64,000 nt of DNA from Corallococcus caeni (GTDB taxonomy: Bacteria > Myxococcota > Myxococcia > Myxococcales > Myxococcaceae), in assembly GCF_036245865.1 (NCBI RefSeq), contig NZ_BTTW01000005.1:620001-684000 (forward strand). Direction: 5' to 3'. Below, piece after piece: positions 17,056 to 27,553 of the stretch. The position numbers and the translations under genes were made by a program. The notes beneath the pieces were generated by a model. It did no database searches and had not been told where the DNA came from. It saw only the letters and a list, made by a program, of their open reading frames with translations. Positions within the stretch are counted from its first letter, which is position 1. Every line of letters begins with the position of its first letter.

Positions 17056-17550
17056 CTAGCGGGGCTTCAAGTCCAGCCCTTCCAGGATGCGCGCCACCAC
17101 CCGGTCCGGCGGCGGCGTCACGTCCACGGTGAAGGCGTCCCGGGGCACCTCCAGCGTCTCCAGCTGACTGGCCAGCAGCGACGCCGGCATGAAGTGCCCC
17201 AGGCGCTTCTGGAGCCGCTCGCGGATGACGGCCGCGGGCGCGTGCAGGTACACCCAGCGCTCGCGCTCGGCGTCCACGGTGAGCCTGGCGCGGTAGAGCT
17301 CCTTGAGGCCGGAGAACGCCAGCACCAGGTCCTCGTGCTGCTCCAGCGCCTTCTCCATCCGCGCGCGCAACAGCTCCAGCCAGGGCTGCCGGTCCACGTC
17401 CGTCAGCGCCGTGCCCGAGGCCATCTTCCGGCGGTTCTCCACCGAGTGCAGGTCGTCCGCGTCCACGAACGTCCACCCCAGCCGGTCCGCGAGCGCCCGG
17501 CCCACCGTGGACTTCCCGGTGCCTGAGACGCCCATCACGATGACCACCAT
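17056..17550 (-). CDS. gntK: Gluconokinase
   Basis: This is a 164-residue P-loop kinase from ATG 17550, with GGAGG about 10 nt upstream; the longer open frame adds unrelated residues. The Walker A is GVSGTGKST at residues 7-15. The gluconate-kinase hallmarks DADDLHSVENRRKMASGTALTDVDRQPWL and FSGLKELYRARL follow. It phosphorylates D-gluconate to 6-phosphogluconate, feeding the pentose phosphate or Entner-Doudoroff routes. Length and motif order match the family. No gluconate permease or regulator lies beside it, so the sugar supply is probably internal or taken up elsewhere. Confidence 0.93.
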   Translation of the reverse strand: MVVIVMGVSGTGKSTVGRALADRLGWTFVDADDLHSVENRRKMASGTALTDVDRQPWLELLRARMEKALEQHEDLVLAFSGLKELYRARLTVDAERERWVYLHAPAAVIRERLQKRLGHFMPASLLASQLETLEVPRDAFTVDVTPPPDRVVARILEGLDLKPR

Positions 17551-17751
17551 GCCGTTGCCGCCTCCCACGGACTCGAGCGCCCGCTCATGCCGCGGCCGTC
17601 CCGCGCCCGGCGCCACGCGAGCAGCATGTCCGGTGACACACCGAACCTCCCGGGATACCGGAGGGCGAGCGTCCGCTGTCCAACGCCCTCGCGCCCGTGC
17701 CCACCCTGCCTTCCACGTCGCGGCGGAGGAACCGCTACCTTCGTTCCCATC

Positions 17752-18597
17752 ATGACTTCCGTGGGAGCCCCCCCCGGCCGGGCGCGCGTCCGGCTCCTCC
17801 TGTGCAGTGGCCTGCTGACCCTGCTGACCCTGGCGGCCTGCCGCGACCCCGCCGCCGCGGCCGGTACCGCCCTCTTCGTCACCACCGAGTTCGAGCCCTC
17901 GCTGAACCTCACCCGGCTGCGCGTCTCCGGCACGGCGGACGGCGCGGAGGTGCCCACCACGCTCCTGCCAGAGGACTCCAGCCGCGAGCTGCGGAACGGC
18001 GAGACCTTCCGCGTCCTCCTGGACGGCGCCGCCAACGGCACCCAGGCCACCGTCCGCGTGCAGGGCCTGCGCGGCGACGCCACGGTCGCCACGGGCGAGG
18101 CCACCGCCAGCGTGCGCGACGGCTACGAGGTGGAGGTCACCGTGCGGCTGACCTCCGGCCCCACTCCCGACGGAGGCGCGGACGGCGGCACGGGCACCTT
18201 CTGCCTGGACTGTCCGGACGGCTGCTGCCGCGACGGCTTCTGCACGGCGCGCACGTTCCGCACCTGCGGCGTGGGCGGCGTCGCCTGCGAGGCCTGTGAC
18301 GCGGACCGCACCGACACCTGCACTCCGCGGGGCACCTGCGGCTGCGGCACCGGCCCGGCCTGTGGACTCAACGCGGACCGCTGCAGCGGGGGCAAGTGCG
18401 CCTGCGGCAATAGCGCCGCGTGTGGCCCGGGCCTGGCGTGCATCGGCGGCGCCTGCCGCTGCGACCCCACCACCTGCAACGGCTGCTGCGAGGGCAACAG
18501 CTGCATCCCCGCGCCCAACAAGAACCAGTGCGGCAAGGGCGGCGCCACCTGCAAGAAGTGCGAGAAGAAGTGCAACCCGGACGGCACCTGCGACTGA
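17752..18597 (+). CDS. Cys-rich lipoprotein, unknown function
   Basis: This is a 281-residue protein starting at ATG 17752, which places a clean lipoprotein signal (LLTLLTLAAC) at the N-terminus. Residues 30-125 look like an extracellular beta domain of about 90 residues (strand-rich, RVSGTADGAEVPTTLLPED). A short GGADGG linker follows, then a tail of about 130 residues with roughly 30 cysteines in small CxCG and CC clusters, such as CPDGCCRDGFC and CDPTTCNGCC. Such Cys-rich, disulphide-stabilised tails are frequent in myxobacterial surface lipoproteins. No enzyme motif is visible. It is divergent from gntK and convergent with the ceramidase gene (9 bp). Confidence 0.72.
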   Translation: MTSVGAPPGRARVRLLLCSGLLTLLTLAACRDPAAAAGTALFVTTEFEPSLNLTRLRVSGTADGAEVPTTLLPEDSSRELRNGETFRVLLDGAANGTQATVRVQGLRGDATVATGEATASVRDGYEVEVTVRLTSGPTPDGGADGGTGTFCLDCPDGCCRDGFCTARTFRTCGVGGVACEACDADRTDTCTPRGTCGCGTGPACGLNADRCSGGKCACGNSAACGPGLACIGGACRCDPTTCNGCCEGNSCIPAPNKNQCGKGGATCKKCEKKCNPDGTCD

Positions 18598-18606
18598 AGG
18601 CGCGCG

Positions 18607-20715
18607 CTACCGCACGGTGAACGGGCGCGAGTTCCCCGAGTACGGGTGCACGCGCCCGTCCCAGCCGGACTTCCAGTTGCCCTCGTGCACCAGCCGGTAG
18701 GTGCCCGGCGGCGTGTCCAGCGGGATGGGCCAGTCGATTCTCACGTGCGAGCACGCGAGCGTGGGCACGCAGTACTCGCGCTGCCAGTGGTACAGCGCGC
18801 CGCCCTCCCCGTCGTGCGCCACGTCCCGCCACGTGCCGTCCGCCTGCCGCCGCTGCACGCGCAGGTAGGTGCCGCCCAGCTTCAGGTCGTTGCGCGGATG
18901 GCCGCCCCAGAAGGTGACGCTCGCCGTGTCTCCCCGCGCGTACGACGCCTTTGCCTCCTGCGCGACGGCGCCGAAGTCCACCCAGAGCAGCTTGTCGTCG
19001 AACACCACGCCGGGCTGCAGGCCCACCACCGCCTTGCGCAGGTCGCGCGGCGTGGGCCCGGGCGCAACAGCCGCCCCTTCACGCAAGCTGCCCGCGAGCC
19101 CCGCGAAGGACTGCTGCAGCGCCGCCAGCGTCCACGGGCCAAAGTGCGTGGACGCGCCCTCGTAGTCCTGGCGCGCGTACTCCTCGCGCGTGGCCACGTA
19201 GCCCGAGTAGGCATTGGCCGGCCCCGCGATGACCACGTCCGTCACGCCCGTGCCCTGCAGCTGCGCGCGCACCGTGTCGCGCAGCCGCCGGCCCGCCATG
19301 GTGGTCAGCTCGAAGGGCACCGCCACCAGCGCCAGCGGCCCCACCGTCACCAGCTGCAGCGGCAGCACCTCCGGCGACCACGGGTAGGGCTTCATGGAGC
19401 CCATCTCCAGGACGATGGGCTTCTCCCCCTGGCAGGGCGTGGTGACGGCGGCGCAGGAGAACTGGTTCCACACGTCGTGCACGGACTCGCACGTGGCCCC
19501 TTCCGAACCGAAGCCGGGCCCGTCCTCCGCGCCCGCGATCATCGACAGGCCGATGGCCGCCGGACAGGTGCGGTGCGCGCTGCCGTCCGCGTACGCGGGC
19601 GCGACGTCCACCGCGTCCATCTTCACGTAGGTGTGCCGGTAGTCCACGCCGCCCATCACGGGCATGGCGGCGGTGGCCCACAGGTGGGCGGCGAAGTCGT
19701 ACTGCTTCTTCGCGGACAGGGCCGCGTCCTCGAAGTCGTTCGCCCCGCCGCCGTTCGTGCCGCCCAGGATGTTGGGCGTGACGTCCCCTTCGTTCGAGTT
19801 GGCGAAGGCCGCGACGAAGGTGTCAGGGCCTCCGGGCGTCAGCCCGCCCTGCCCCACCTCGAACGCGTGCGCCGCGAGCCCCTTGTTGTCGCCGCTGATG
19901 TAGTGGTTCGTGTTGCCGAAGGACGTGGCGTGCACCGCGAACCAGTTGACGAGCCCCAGCTCGCGCCCGTCCGCGCCCGTCATCCGCAGCAGCGTCATGC
20001 GGGTGTCCACGTTGTCGGAATAGCGGACGCGCTCGGACTCGGGGTTGCGCAGGTAGGCCTCCGGTGAGCGGTTGGCGCTGGCGCCGCGCAGGTCGCCCGA
20101 CGCCAGCCGCAGCGAGCCCTCGGCCAGCCGCGCGTTCGCGCGCACGATGGAGTCCGTGATGCCGGAGACGATGGCCTCGAAGTTCTGGGGCACGAAGCCG
20201 AGGCTGGTCAGGTTGTAGAGCGTGTAGTGGCTGAAGCCGCCCGGCCCGGAGTGCGTGTGCGTGGCGCTGAGCAGCACGTTGTCGTCGGAGAACGTGTCGC
20301 CCAGCTTCGCGCGCAGCCGCTCCACCACCTGCTGCTTCACCGCCTGGAACACCATGCCCAGGTCCGCGCTGACGAAGGCCACGCGCCGGCCGTTGCACGG
20401 CGAGGCGATGACGAACGCGCGCGAGTACAGCCGCAGGTGGATGCCCTCCGTCTTCTGGCCCACCTGCCCGTAGCCCATCATCCCCACCTCCGCCGCGGGG
20501 CCGGTGATGTCCGAGCGCGCCGCGCCGAGCAGGAAGTTCGAGGAGCCCGCGCACGAATTGCCCGCCGCCTCCGCCGGAGCGGCCACCGGAGCGGCCACCG
20601 GAGCTCGGGCCGCGCTCGCGGTGGACAGGCGCGGGGGAGCGCCCGGCCCCAGCGCCAGCACGCTGCCCAGCAGCAGCCCGAGCACGGGGGCGAGGCGAGC
20701 GGTCGGCTTTCGCAT
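18607..20715 (-). CDS. Neutral/alkaline ceramidase family hydrolase, secreted
   Basis: This is a 702-residue protein from ATG 20715 with TTGGAGG six bases upstream. A Sec signal and Ala/Pro linker cover about the first 50 residues. The neutral ceramidase core then follows: FLLGAARSDITGPAAEVGMMGYG, the zinc/nucleophile region SATHTHSGPGGFSHYTLYN, and AVHATSFGNTNHYISGDNKG. A C-terminal immunoglobulin-like domain (about 560-702) ends in HEGNWKSGWDG, as in known bacterial ceramidases. The enzyme splits the amide bond of ceramide into sphingoid base and fatty acid. Secretion would suit prey-lipid degradation or turnover of the host's own sphingolipids. Length agrees with the family. Confidence 0.92.
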   Translation of the reverse strand: MRKPTARLAPVLGLLLGSVLALGPGAPPRLSTASAARAPVAAPVAAPAEAAGNSCAGSSNFLLGAARSDITGPAAEVGMMGYGQVGQKTEGIHLRLYSRAFVIASPCNGRRVAFVSADLGMVFQAVKQQVVERLRAKLGDTFSDDNVLLSATHTHSGPGGFSHYTLYNLTSLGFVPQNFEAIVSGITDSIVRANARLAEGSLRLASGDLRGASANRSPEAYLRNPESERVRYSDNVDTRMTLLRMTGADGRELGLVNWFAVHATSFGNTNHYISGDNKGLAAHAFEVGQGGLTPGGPDTFVAAFANSNEGDVTPNILGGTNGGGANDFEDAALSAKKQYDFAAHLWATAAMPVMGGVDYRHTYVKMDAVDVAPAYADGSAHRTCPAAIGLSMIAGAEDGPGFGSEGATCESVHDVWNQFSCAAVTTPCQGEKPIVLEMGSMKPYPWSPEVLPLQLVTVGPLALVAVPFELTTMAGRRLRDTVRAQLQGTGVTDVVIAGPANAYSGYVATREEYARQDYEGASTHFGPWTLAALQQSFAGLAGSLREGAAVAPGPTPRDLRKAVVGLQPGVVFDDKLLWVDFGAVAQEAKASYARGDTASVTFWGGHPRNDLKLGGTYLRVQRRQADGTWRDVAHDGEGGALYHWQREYCVPTLACSHVRIDWPIPLDTPPGTYRLVHEGNWKSGWDGRVHPYSGNSRPFTVR

Positions 20716-20919
20716 GGCGTCCTCCAAGGCCTCCGGAAGAAAGGGGCCCGGCGGCAGGGCAACCCCAGCGTGTCGCCCCCGCTTCCGCGAGGGCAGCGCA
20801 TGCGGGGGCAGGCCGTCCGGCGCTCCACACTCGAACATGGGGGCGCGGCGGATTCAGTCCAGTTCGCGGCAGCGGGCAGGCGGCGCGCTTCCCCGCACGG
20901 ACGTGGGAGGCGGGGCGGC

Positions 20920-23058
20920 TCAGGCCACGCGCGCGGCGCGCGCGGCGGCGTGCAGGGTGACGCGGAAGGTGGCGCCGTGGCCGGGCGTGGACTCCGCGGC
21001 GATGCTGCCGCCCAGCGCGCGCACGATGGTGTCGCAGATGGACAAGCCCAGGCCGGTGCCCTGGCCCGGCGCCTTGGTGGTGAAGAAGGGGTCGAAGATG
21101 CGGCGCAAGAGCTCCGGCGCGATGCCCCGGCCCGTGTCGCGCACGTCCACCACCACCCGGCCGTCGTCGTCCACGCGGGTGATGAGGCGGATCTCGTGCT
21201 CGTCCGTGAAGCCCTCCGGAATCGCCTGCGCGGCGTTGATGACCAGGTTGAGGAACACCTGGAACAGCTTGCCCTCGTTGGCGCGCACCGTCGGCACGGA
21301 GCCGTACTGCTTCACCAGCCGGGCGCGCGGGCGGATCTCACTGGCCGCCATCTGCGCGACGGAGTCCAGCACGCGGTGCACGTCCACCGCCTCCTCGTGC
21401 GCGTCGTCCACGCGGGAGAAGACCTTGAGCTGGCGGACGATCTGGCGCATCCGCTCGGAGCCCTCGCGCGCGTCGTCCAGCACCTGCTGGTACTCCAGCA
21501 GCTCCTCGGCGCCCAGGGGCCGGGGCATGGGGCCCAGCGCGCGGTGCAGGAACTCCAGGTTGGAGAGCACGTAGGACAGCGGGTTGTTCAGCTCGTGCGC
21601 GATGCCCGCGGCCAGCATGCCCATGGAGGCCAGCCGGTCCCCCAGCATGAGCTGCGCCTGCATGTGCTTGCGCTCGGTGAAGTCGCGCGCCACCGTCACG
21701 CGCGCGGGCACGCCATCGAAGAGCACGCCCAGCGTCACCAGGTCCGCGCTCACCACCTGCCCGTCGCGGCGCACCAGCGGCACTTCATGCGAGCGGGCCG
21801 CCAGCGCCCCGTCCTGCGCCTCCTCCAGGTGGCGGCGCGCCACCTCCTGGTCCTCGCGCCGCACCAGGCCCAGCAGGTGCCGGCCCAGCAGCTCCGCCGG
21901 GTCCTGGTAGCCCAGATAGTTGGCCATGGCCGGGTTCACCGACAGGAGCATGCCGTCCGTCGTGTGCACCACCACCGGGTCCGGGAACCCTTCGATGAGC
22001 AGGTGGAAGCCCGCCTCCGTGCGGCGCAGCGCCGTCTCCGTGCGCATGCGCAGCGCGTCCGTCGTGTATTGCTCCAGCGCCAGCGACAGCGCGCCGGCCG
22101 CGCCGGACAACAGCTTCACCTCCACGTGCGACCAGGGCCGCGCGTCGTCGCAGTTGTCGAAGCCGATGAAGCCGAACGGCTCCCCGTGCACCACCAGGGG
22201 CAGCACCAGCAGCGAGCGGATGCCCTGCCCCAGCAGCACCCGCGCGTTGTCCGCGCCGAAGTCCTCCGGCTTGCCCTGCACGGCCTCGCCCCGGTGCAGC
22301 TGCTCCAGCTGGTGCAGCTCGAAGGCCTGATCCACCGGCCACGCCTGCGTGTCCGGGTTGTCCAGCTCGCGTGAGACACCGGGCGCGCACCACTCCGCGC
22401 GCTGGGACTGGAGCATCCGCCCGGTGGCGTCGCGGTGGAACTCGAAGACGTAGGCGCGGCTGGCGCCCGCGACGCGGCCCAGCGGCTCCAGGATGGAGTT
22501 GTACAGGTCCGAGGCGGCCTCCGGCGCGAGCAGGCGCCGCTGCACCTCCACCATCGCGCCCAGGTAGCGCTCGCGCGTGGCGGCGGCCTCCTCCGCCAGC
22601 CTCCGCGGGGTGACGTCCACCAGCGTGCCCAGCACGCCGCCCAGGTGCTCCGGGTCTCCCGTCGCGGACAGTTCCACCCAACGGGGCTGGATGCCGCCGG
22701 AGGCCATGCGCAGCTCCAGCCGCGTGGGCACGTCCGTGCGCGAGCTCGCCGTGCGCAAGAGCGCGCGCGCCTGGTCCCGGTCCTCCGGATGGAACAGCTC
22801 CACCAGCGCGCGGCCCGTCCACGCGTGCACGGGCGCGCCGACCAGGCGCTCCCAGGCGGGGCTCGCCAGGATGAGCCGGCCCGCGGCGTCCAGTTCGAAG
22901 AGCACCTCGCGCAGGAGCGACCCGGCACGCAGGAAGCGACGGGTGTCCACGAGGTCGCTCGCCACGGATGACTGCCCCGGCGCGGCGGCGCTCCCCGTCT
23001 CGCGTTGCTCCTGCGACACCGCGGCCTCCTTCAGCACGAATGAAACGGACTCAGCCAT
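20920..23058 (-). CDS. PAS-GAF-PAS sensor histidine kinase, soluble
   Basis: This is a 712-residue kinase without membrane segments. A PAS domain at about 50-155 (ending in GVLGTLVDVTPRRLAE) is followed by a GAF domain at about 180-330, which includes RSLLVLPLVVHGEPFGFIGFDN. A second PAS lies at 345-465 (DGMLLSVNPAMANYLGY). HisKA has GIAHELNNPLSYVLSNL with His488, and the HATPase carries VRDTGRGIAPELLRRIFDPFF and GQGTGLGLSI. The partner regulator is not in the window. The GAF type resembles those in other myxobacterial cytoplasmic kinases and could sense a small molecule. The 204 bp downstream separate it from the ceramidase start. Confidence 0.9.
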   Translation of the reverse strand: MAESVSFVLKEAAVSQEQRETGSAAAPGQSSVASDLVDTRRFLRAGSLLREVLFELDAAGRLILASPAWERLVGAPVHAWTGRALVELFHPEDRDQARALLRTASSRTDVPTRLELRMASGGIQPRWVELSATGDPEHLGGVLGTLVDVTPRRLAEEAAATRERYLGAMVEVQRRLLAPEAASDLYNSILEPLGRVAGASRAYVFEFHRDATGRMLQSQRAEWCAPGVSRELDNPDTQAWPVDQAFELHQLEQLHRGEAVQGKPEDFGADNARVLLGQGIRSLLVLPLVVHGEPFGFIGFDNCDDARPWSHVEVKLLSGAAGALSLALEQYTTDALRMRTETALRRTEAGFHLLIEGFPDPVVVHTTDGMLLSVNPAMANYLGYQDPAELLGRHLLGLVRREDQEVARRHLEEAQDGALAARSHEVPLVRRDGQVVSADLVTLGVLFDGVPARVTVARDFTERKHMQAQLMLGDRLASMGMLAAGIAHELNNPLSYVLSNLEFLHRALGPMPRPLGAEELLEYQQVLDDAREGSERMRQIVRQLKVFSRVDDAHEEAVDVHRVLDSVAQMAASEIRPRARLVKQYGSVPTVRANEGKLFQVFLNLVINAAQAIPEGFTDEHEIRLITRVDDDGRVVVDVRDTGRGIAPELLRRIFDPFFTTKAPGQGTGLGLSICDTIVRALGGSIAAESTPGHGATFRVTLHAAARAARVA

Positions 23059-23168
23059 GAACGTGAGGCCCCACCCGGTGCGTCCGGGGCCGGGCCCTCT
23101 CTCCGTCTCACCGCGCCCCGAAGCATAAGTCGCTCGAATGTTTCAAAGTCAATGGACCCACCGGGGAC

Positions 23169-23837
23169 TCAAGGGTTTCCCTCGGAGTCGGGAGGCTCCC
23201 AGCCCCCGGGAATTCCGGAACGCGGGCGTTGCCGGCGGTCCCCGAGCAGGCGGGCAGGCACGCCACCGACGATGGCCCACGCAGGCACGTCGCGCGTGAC
23301 GACGGCGCCCATGCCCACCACCGCGTGGTCGCCCACGGTGACGCCGTCGGTGATGCCCGCGTTGGCGCCCACCCAGACGTCCTGGCCGATCATGATTCCC
23401 TTCGACGTGACGGGCTGTTCACGCACGGGGCGGTCCGGCGCGAGCCCGTGGTCGAAGGCGTAGAGCGTGGCGCCGGTGGCGATGCGGCTGCCCTCGCCGA
23501 CGCGGATGCCGCACGCGCCGCCGTCCAGGCTGACGCGCGCGTTGAGGCTGACGCGCGGCCCCAGCACCACCGGCCCGTGCACGAAGGCGTCCGCGCCGAT
23601 GCTGCACCCCGGCCCGATGCGCACCGTGCGGCCGGGCTCCGCGAAGATGCGCGCCTCCGGGGCGATGAAACATCCCTCCGCGATTTCAACTGTCTCCAGC
23701 GCGCGCAGGCGGTCCTGCACCTCGCGCTGCCAGGCCTCCGCCCATTCGCGGTGGCGCGGCTTGAGGCTGAAGTAGAGCCACGGCATCCAAGACAGCCGCA
23801 GCTTGTGCTGTTCACGGCGTTGCGCTTCCAGGTCCAC
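23169..23837 (-). CDS. Hexapeptide-repeat acyltransferase (WbbJ/LacA-like)
   Basis: This is a 222-residue protein with a GTG start. The first 50 residues are helical and charged. From about residue 50 it shows left-handed beta-helix hexapeptide repeats (IAEGCFIAPEARIFAEPG, then IGPGCSIGADAFVHGP). The acetyltransferase signature is near the end: IMIGQDVWVGANAGITDGVTVGDHAVVGMGAVVTRDVP. The loop YAFDHGL carries the likely catalytic His. The family transfers acetyl or other acyl groups from acyl-CoA to sugars or lipids. The gene lies 26 bp after the histone-deacetylase-like gene and probably belongs to the same transcript, so acylation and deacylation may be linked, though that is inference. Confidence 0.85.
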   Translation of the reverse strand: MDLEAQRREQHKLRLSWMPWLYFSLKPRHREWAEAWQREVQDRLRALETVEIAEGCFIAPEARIFAEPGRTVRIGPGCSIGADAFVHGPVVLGPRVSLNARVSLDGGACGIRVGEGSRIATGATLYAFDHGLAPDRPVREQPVTSKGIMIGQDVWVGANAGITDGVTVGDHAVVGMGAVVTRDVPAWAIVGGVPARLLGDRRQRPRSGIPGGWEPPDSEGNP

Positions 23838-23863
23838 GCGTGATGACTACCACGGGCGCGGCT

Positions 23864-25632
<1,769 letters not shown>

Positions 25633-25636
<4 letters not shown>

Positions 25637-25755
25637 CCGCGCCTCGCGGATGGCAGGGGATGTCGGGCGTTCACGTTGGCGAGGGACACGGGAGGCGGTG
25701 CGGAGGGAGTGGAGGCCCCTTCATCCTGCGTGGGGGCCGTGGGCGCAAGGCTCAT
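25633..25755 (-). CDS. Possible 40-residue small protein coupled at both ends
   Basis: An ATG at 25755 overlaps the stop of the PAP2 gene (ATGA), and its own stop overlaps the ATG of the deacetylase gene (ATGA). The predicted peptide begins MSLAPTAPTQDEGAS, is Pro/Ala/Ser rich and has no membrane segment. A GGAGG lies about 17 nt upstream, farther than usual, so translation would rely on coupling. The exact double overlap is the main argument for it being real. It could equally be only a translational bridge, or chance in a GC-rich frame. Confidence 0.38.
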
Positions 25756-26480
25756 TCCACGGGGCGGTGGGCCTCCTCGCGCAGGGCGGGGCTGCGGCGG
25801 CGCACGGTGCGGGCGGCGACGGTGACGAACAGGGCCCACGCGAGCCCGGCCACCCAGCCGCCGAGCACGTCCGTGGGGTAGTGCACGCCCAGGTACACGC
25901 GGGTGCAGCCCACGAGGACGGACAGGACCAGGGCCACGGTGAGGAGGTAGACCTTCACGCGCCGGTGTTCCGCGAACTGGGCCAGCAGCGCGCCCAGCGT
26001 GAGATAGGTGATGGCGGACAGCATCGCGTGGCCGCTGGGGAAGCTGGTGGACAGGGTCTCCGTGAGGTGGGGGACCACCGAGGGGCGCGGGCGGTGGAAC
26101 AGGTTCTTGAGCAGCGCGTTGAGCATCCATCCACCGACGATGGAGGACAGGACGAAGAGGCTGGTGCGGTAGCGGCGGGCCACGACCAGGAAGCCGCACA
26201 CGGCCACGGTGAGGATGGACAGGACGGGAAAGCCGCCCAGGGACGTCACGTCGCGCGCGGTCTCCGCGAGCCACCAGGGCCCCCGGGGCATCGCGGGATC
26301 CTCCGGACGGCGCAGGGAGCGGACGATGCGCTCGTCGATGTCCTGCGTGTCGCCTTCATGCACCTCGTCCGACAGGGCGACGAACCCCAGGACGCACGCG
26401 ACCACGAGCAACAGCAGCCCCAGGGGCCGCGTCACCATCACGTCCCAACCCGACACCCACCGCCAAGGCCCTCGTGACAT
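25752..26480 (-). CDS. PAP2-family membrane phosphatase
   Basis: This is a 242-residue protein with about six hydrophobic segments. The three PAP2 signature pieces are present: KNLFHRPRPS, SFPSGHA (with the catalytic-pair His), and RVYLGVHYPTDVLGG. Such enzymes dephosphorylate phosphatidate, phosphatidylglycerol phosphate, undecaprenyl diphosphate or similar lipid phosphates on the outer face of the inner membrane. An insertion of about 35 residues after the first segment (DEVHEGDTQDIDERIVRSL) is typical of the family. It is first in a probable unit with the small ORF, the deacetylase and the acyltransferase. The substrate cannot be told from sequence. Confidence 0.88.
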   Translation of the reverse strand: MSRGPWRWVSGWDVMVTRPLGLLLLVVACVLGFVALSDEVHEGDTQDIDERIVRSLRRPEDPAMPRGPWWLAETARDVTSLGGFPVLSILTVAVCGFLVVARRYRTSLFVLSSIVGGWMLNALLKNLFHRPRPSVVPHLTETLSTSFPSGHAMLSAITYLTLGALLAQFAEHRRVKVYLLTVALVLSVLVGCTRVYLGVHYPTDVLGGWVAGLAWALFVTVAARTVRRRSPALREEAHRPVE

Positions 26481-26554
26481 GGCCGTGACTTAAGTCGGCG
26501 GGTGCGGGCTGGCCACGGGGTTTTCGCGGCGAGTGTCGGACAGGCTCCAGGTGC

Positions 26555-26986
26555 TCAGGGGTGTTCGACGGACAGGCCCAAGGCTTCGGCGCCCGCGGCC
26601 TTCGCTCCGTCGAGGGCCGCGACCAGCCGCGTGTACGGCGCGCGGGCGTCCGGCTGGAAGAACAGGCCGCGCTGTCCCTGGGGGCGGGCCTCCAGGAAGG
26701 CCCGCAGGCGCGGCACGTAGTCCGCTTCGCTCACGGGCTGGCCTTCCAGCAGGAGCATGCCGTCCGCGGTGAGGCGCACGAGACCGGGGGCCAGCTCCTT
26801 CGACGGCGGGGCTTCGGTCGTCGCGGGCTCCTGGGAGGGGAGCTGGAGCTGGAACTCGCCGCGCATCAGCGGGGTCACGACCATGAAGATGATCAACAGC
26901 ACGAGGACCACGTCCACCAGCGGCGTGACGTTGATGTCGGACTGGAGACCGGACTGGGGCTTCACGATGGGGCGTCTGGAGCGCAT
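26555..26986 (-). CDS. ExbD/TolR-family biopolymer transport protein (second of pair)
   Basis: This is a 143-residue protein. A short cytoplasmic N-terminus is followed by the conserved DINVTPLVDVVLVLLIIFMV with the proton-path Asp, one transmembrane helix, then a periplasmic domain of about 95 residues ending in a TolR-like ALDGAKAAGAEALGL. ExbD/TolR proteins work with ExbB/TolQ to couple proton-motive force to TonB, TolA or gliding machinery. GGAGG lies just upstream. Twelve bp separate it from the preceding exbD-like gene. No ExbB/TolQ gene is adjacent in this window. Confidence 0.9.
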   Translation of the reverse strand: MRSRRPIVKPQSGLQSDINVTPLVDVVLVLLIIFMVVTPLMRGEFQLQLPSQEPATTEAPPSKELAPGLVRLTADGMLLLEGQPVSEADYVPRLRAFLEARPQGQRGLFFQPDARAPYTRLVAALDGAKAAGAEALGLSVEHP

Positions 26987-26998
26987 GGCGGTCCTCCT

Positions 26999-27412
<414 letters not shown>

Positions 27413-27482
27413 GCAAGACCTCCCTGTCAATCAGATGCCATGGGACCACGGGCCCAGGGAGCCGTTGGCCTTGGGCACTGGG

Positions 27483-27504
27483 TGGTTCGGTCATGGTTCG
27501 GTCA
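27483..27504. repeat. Two tandem perfect 11-bp repeats upstream of the toxin gene
   Basis: TGGTTCGGTCA occurs at 27483-27493 and again directly at 27494-27504. The spacing of 11 bp is close to one helical turn, as in many activator or repressor sites. The pair lies 50-71 bp before the toxin ATG and 71-92 bp from the exbD-like start, so it could serve either promoter. Confidence 0.6.
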
Positions 27505-27518
27505 CGGAGTACGTGGTT

Positions 27519-27549
27519 GCCTCCTCTCATCGAGGCATCGATAGGAGGC
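27519..27549 (+). promoter_or_regulatory. 5'-UTR hairpin that would mask the toxin ribosome-binding site
   Basis: GCCTCCT (27519-27525) pairs with AGGAGGC (27543-27549), which contains the Shine-Dalgarno of the toxin gene at 27554. Inside it ATCGA (27529-27533) pairs with TCGAT (27538-27542) around a GGCA tetraloop, leaving only CTC (27526-27528) as a bulge. The 12 bp are perfectly complementary. This arrangement would keep translation low unless it is melted or bound. It was read by eye; no folding energy was calculated. Confidence 0.55.
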
Positions 27550-27553
27550 CCGT

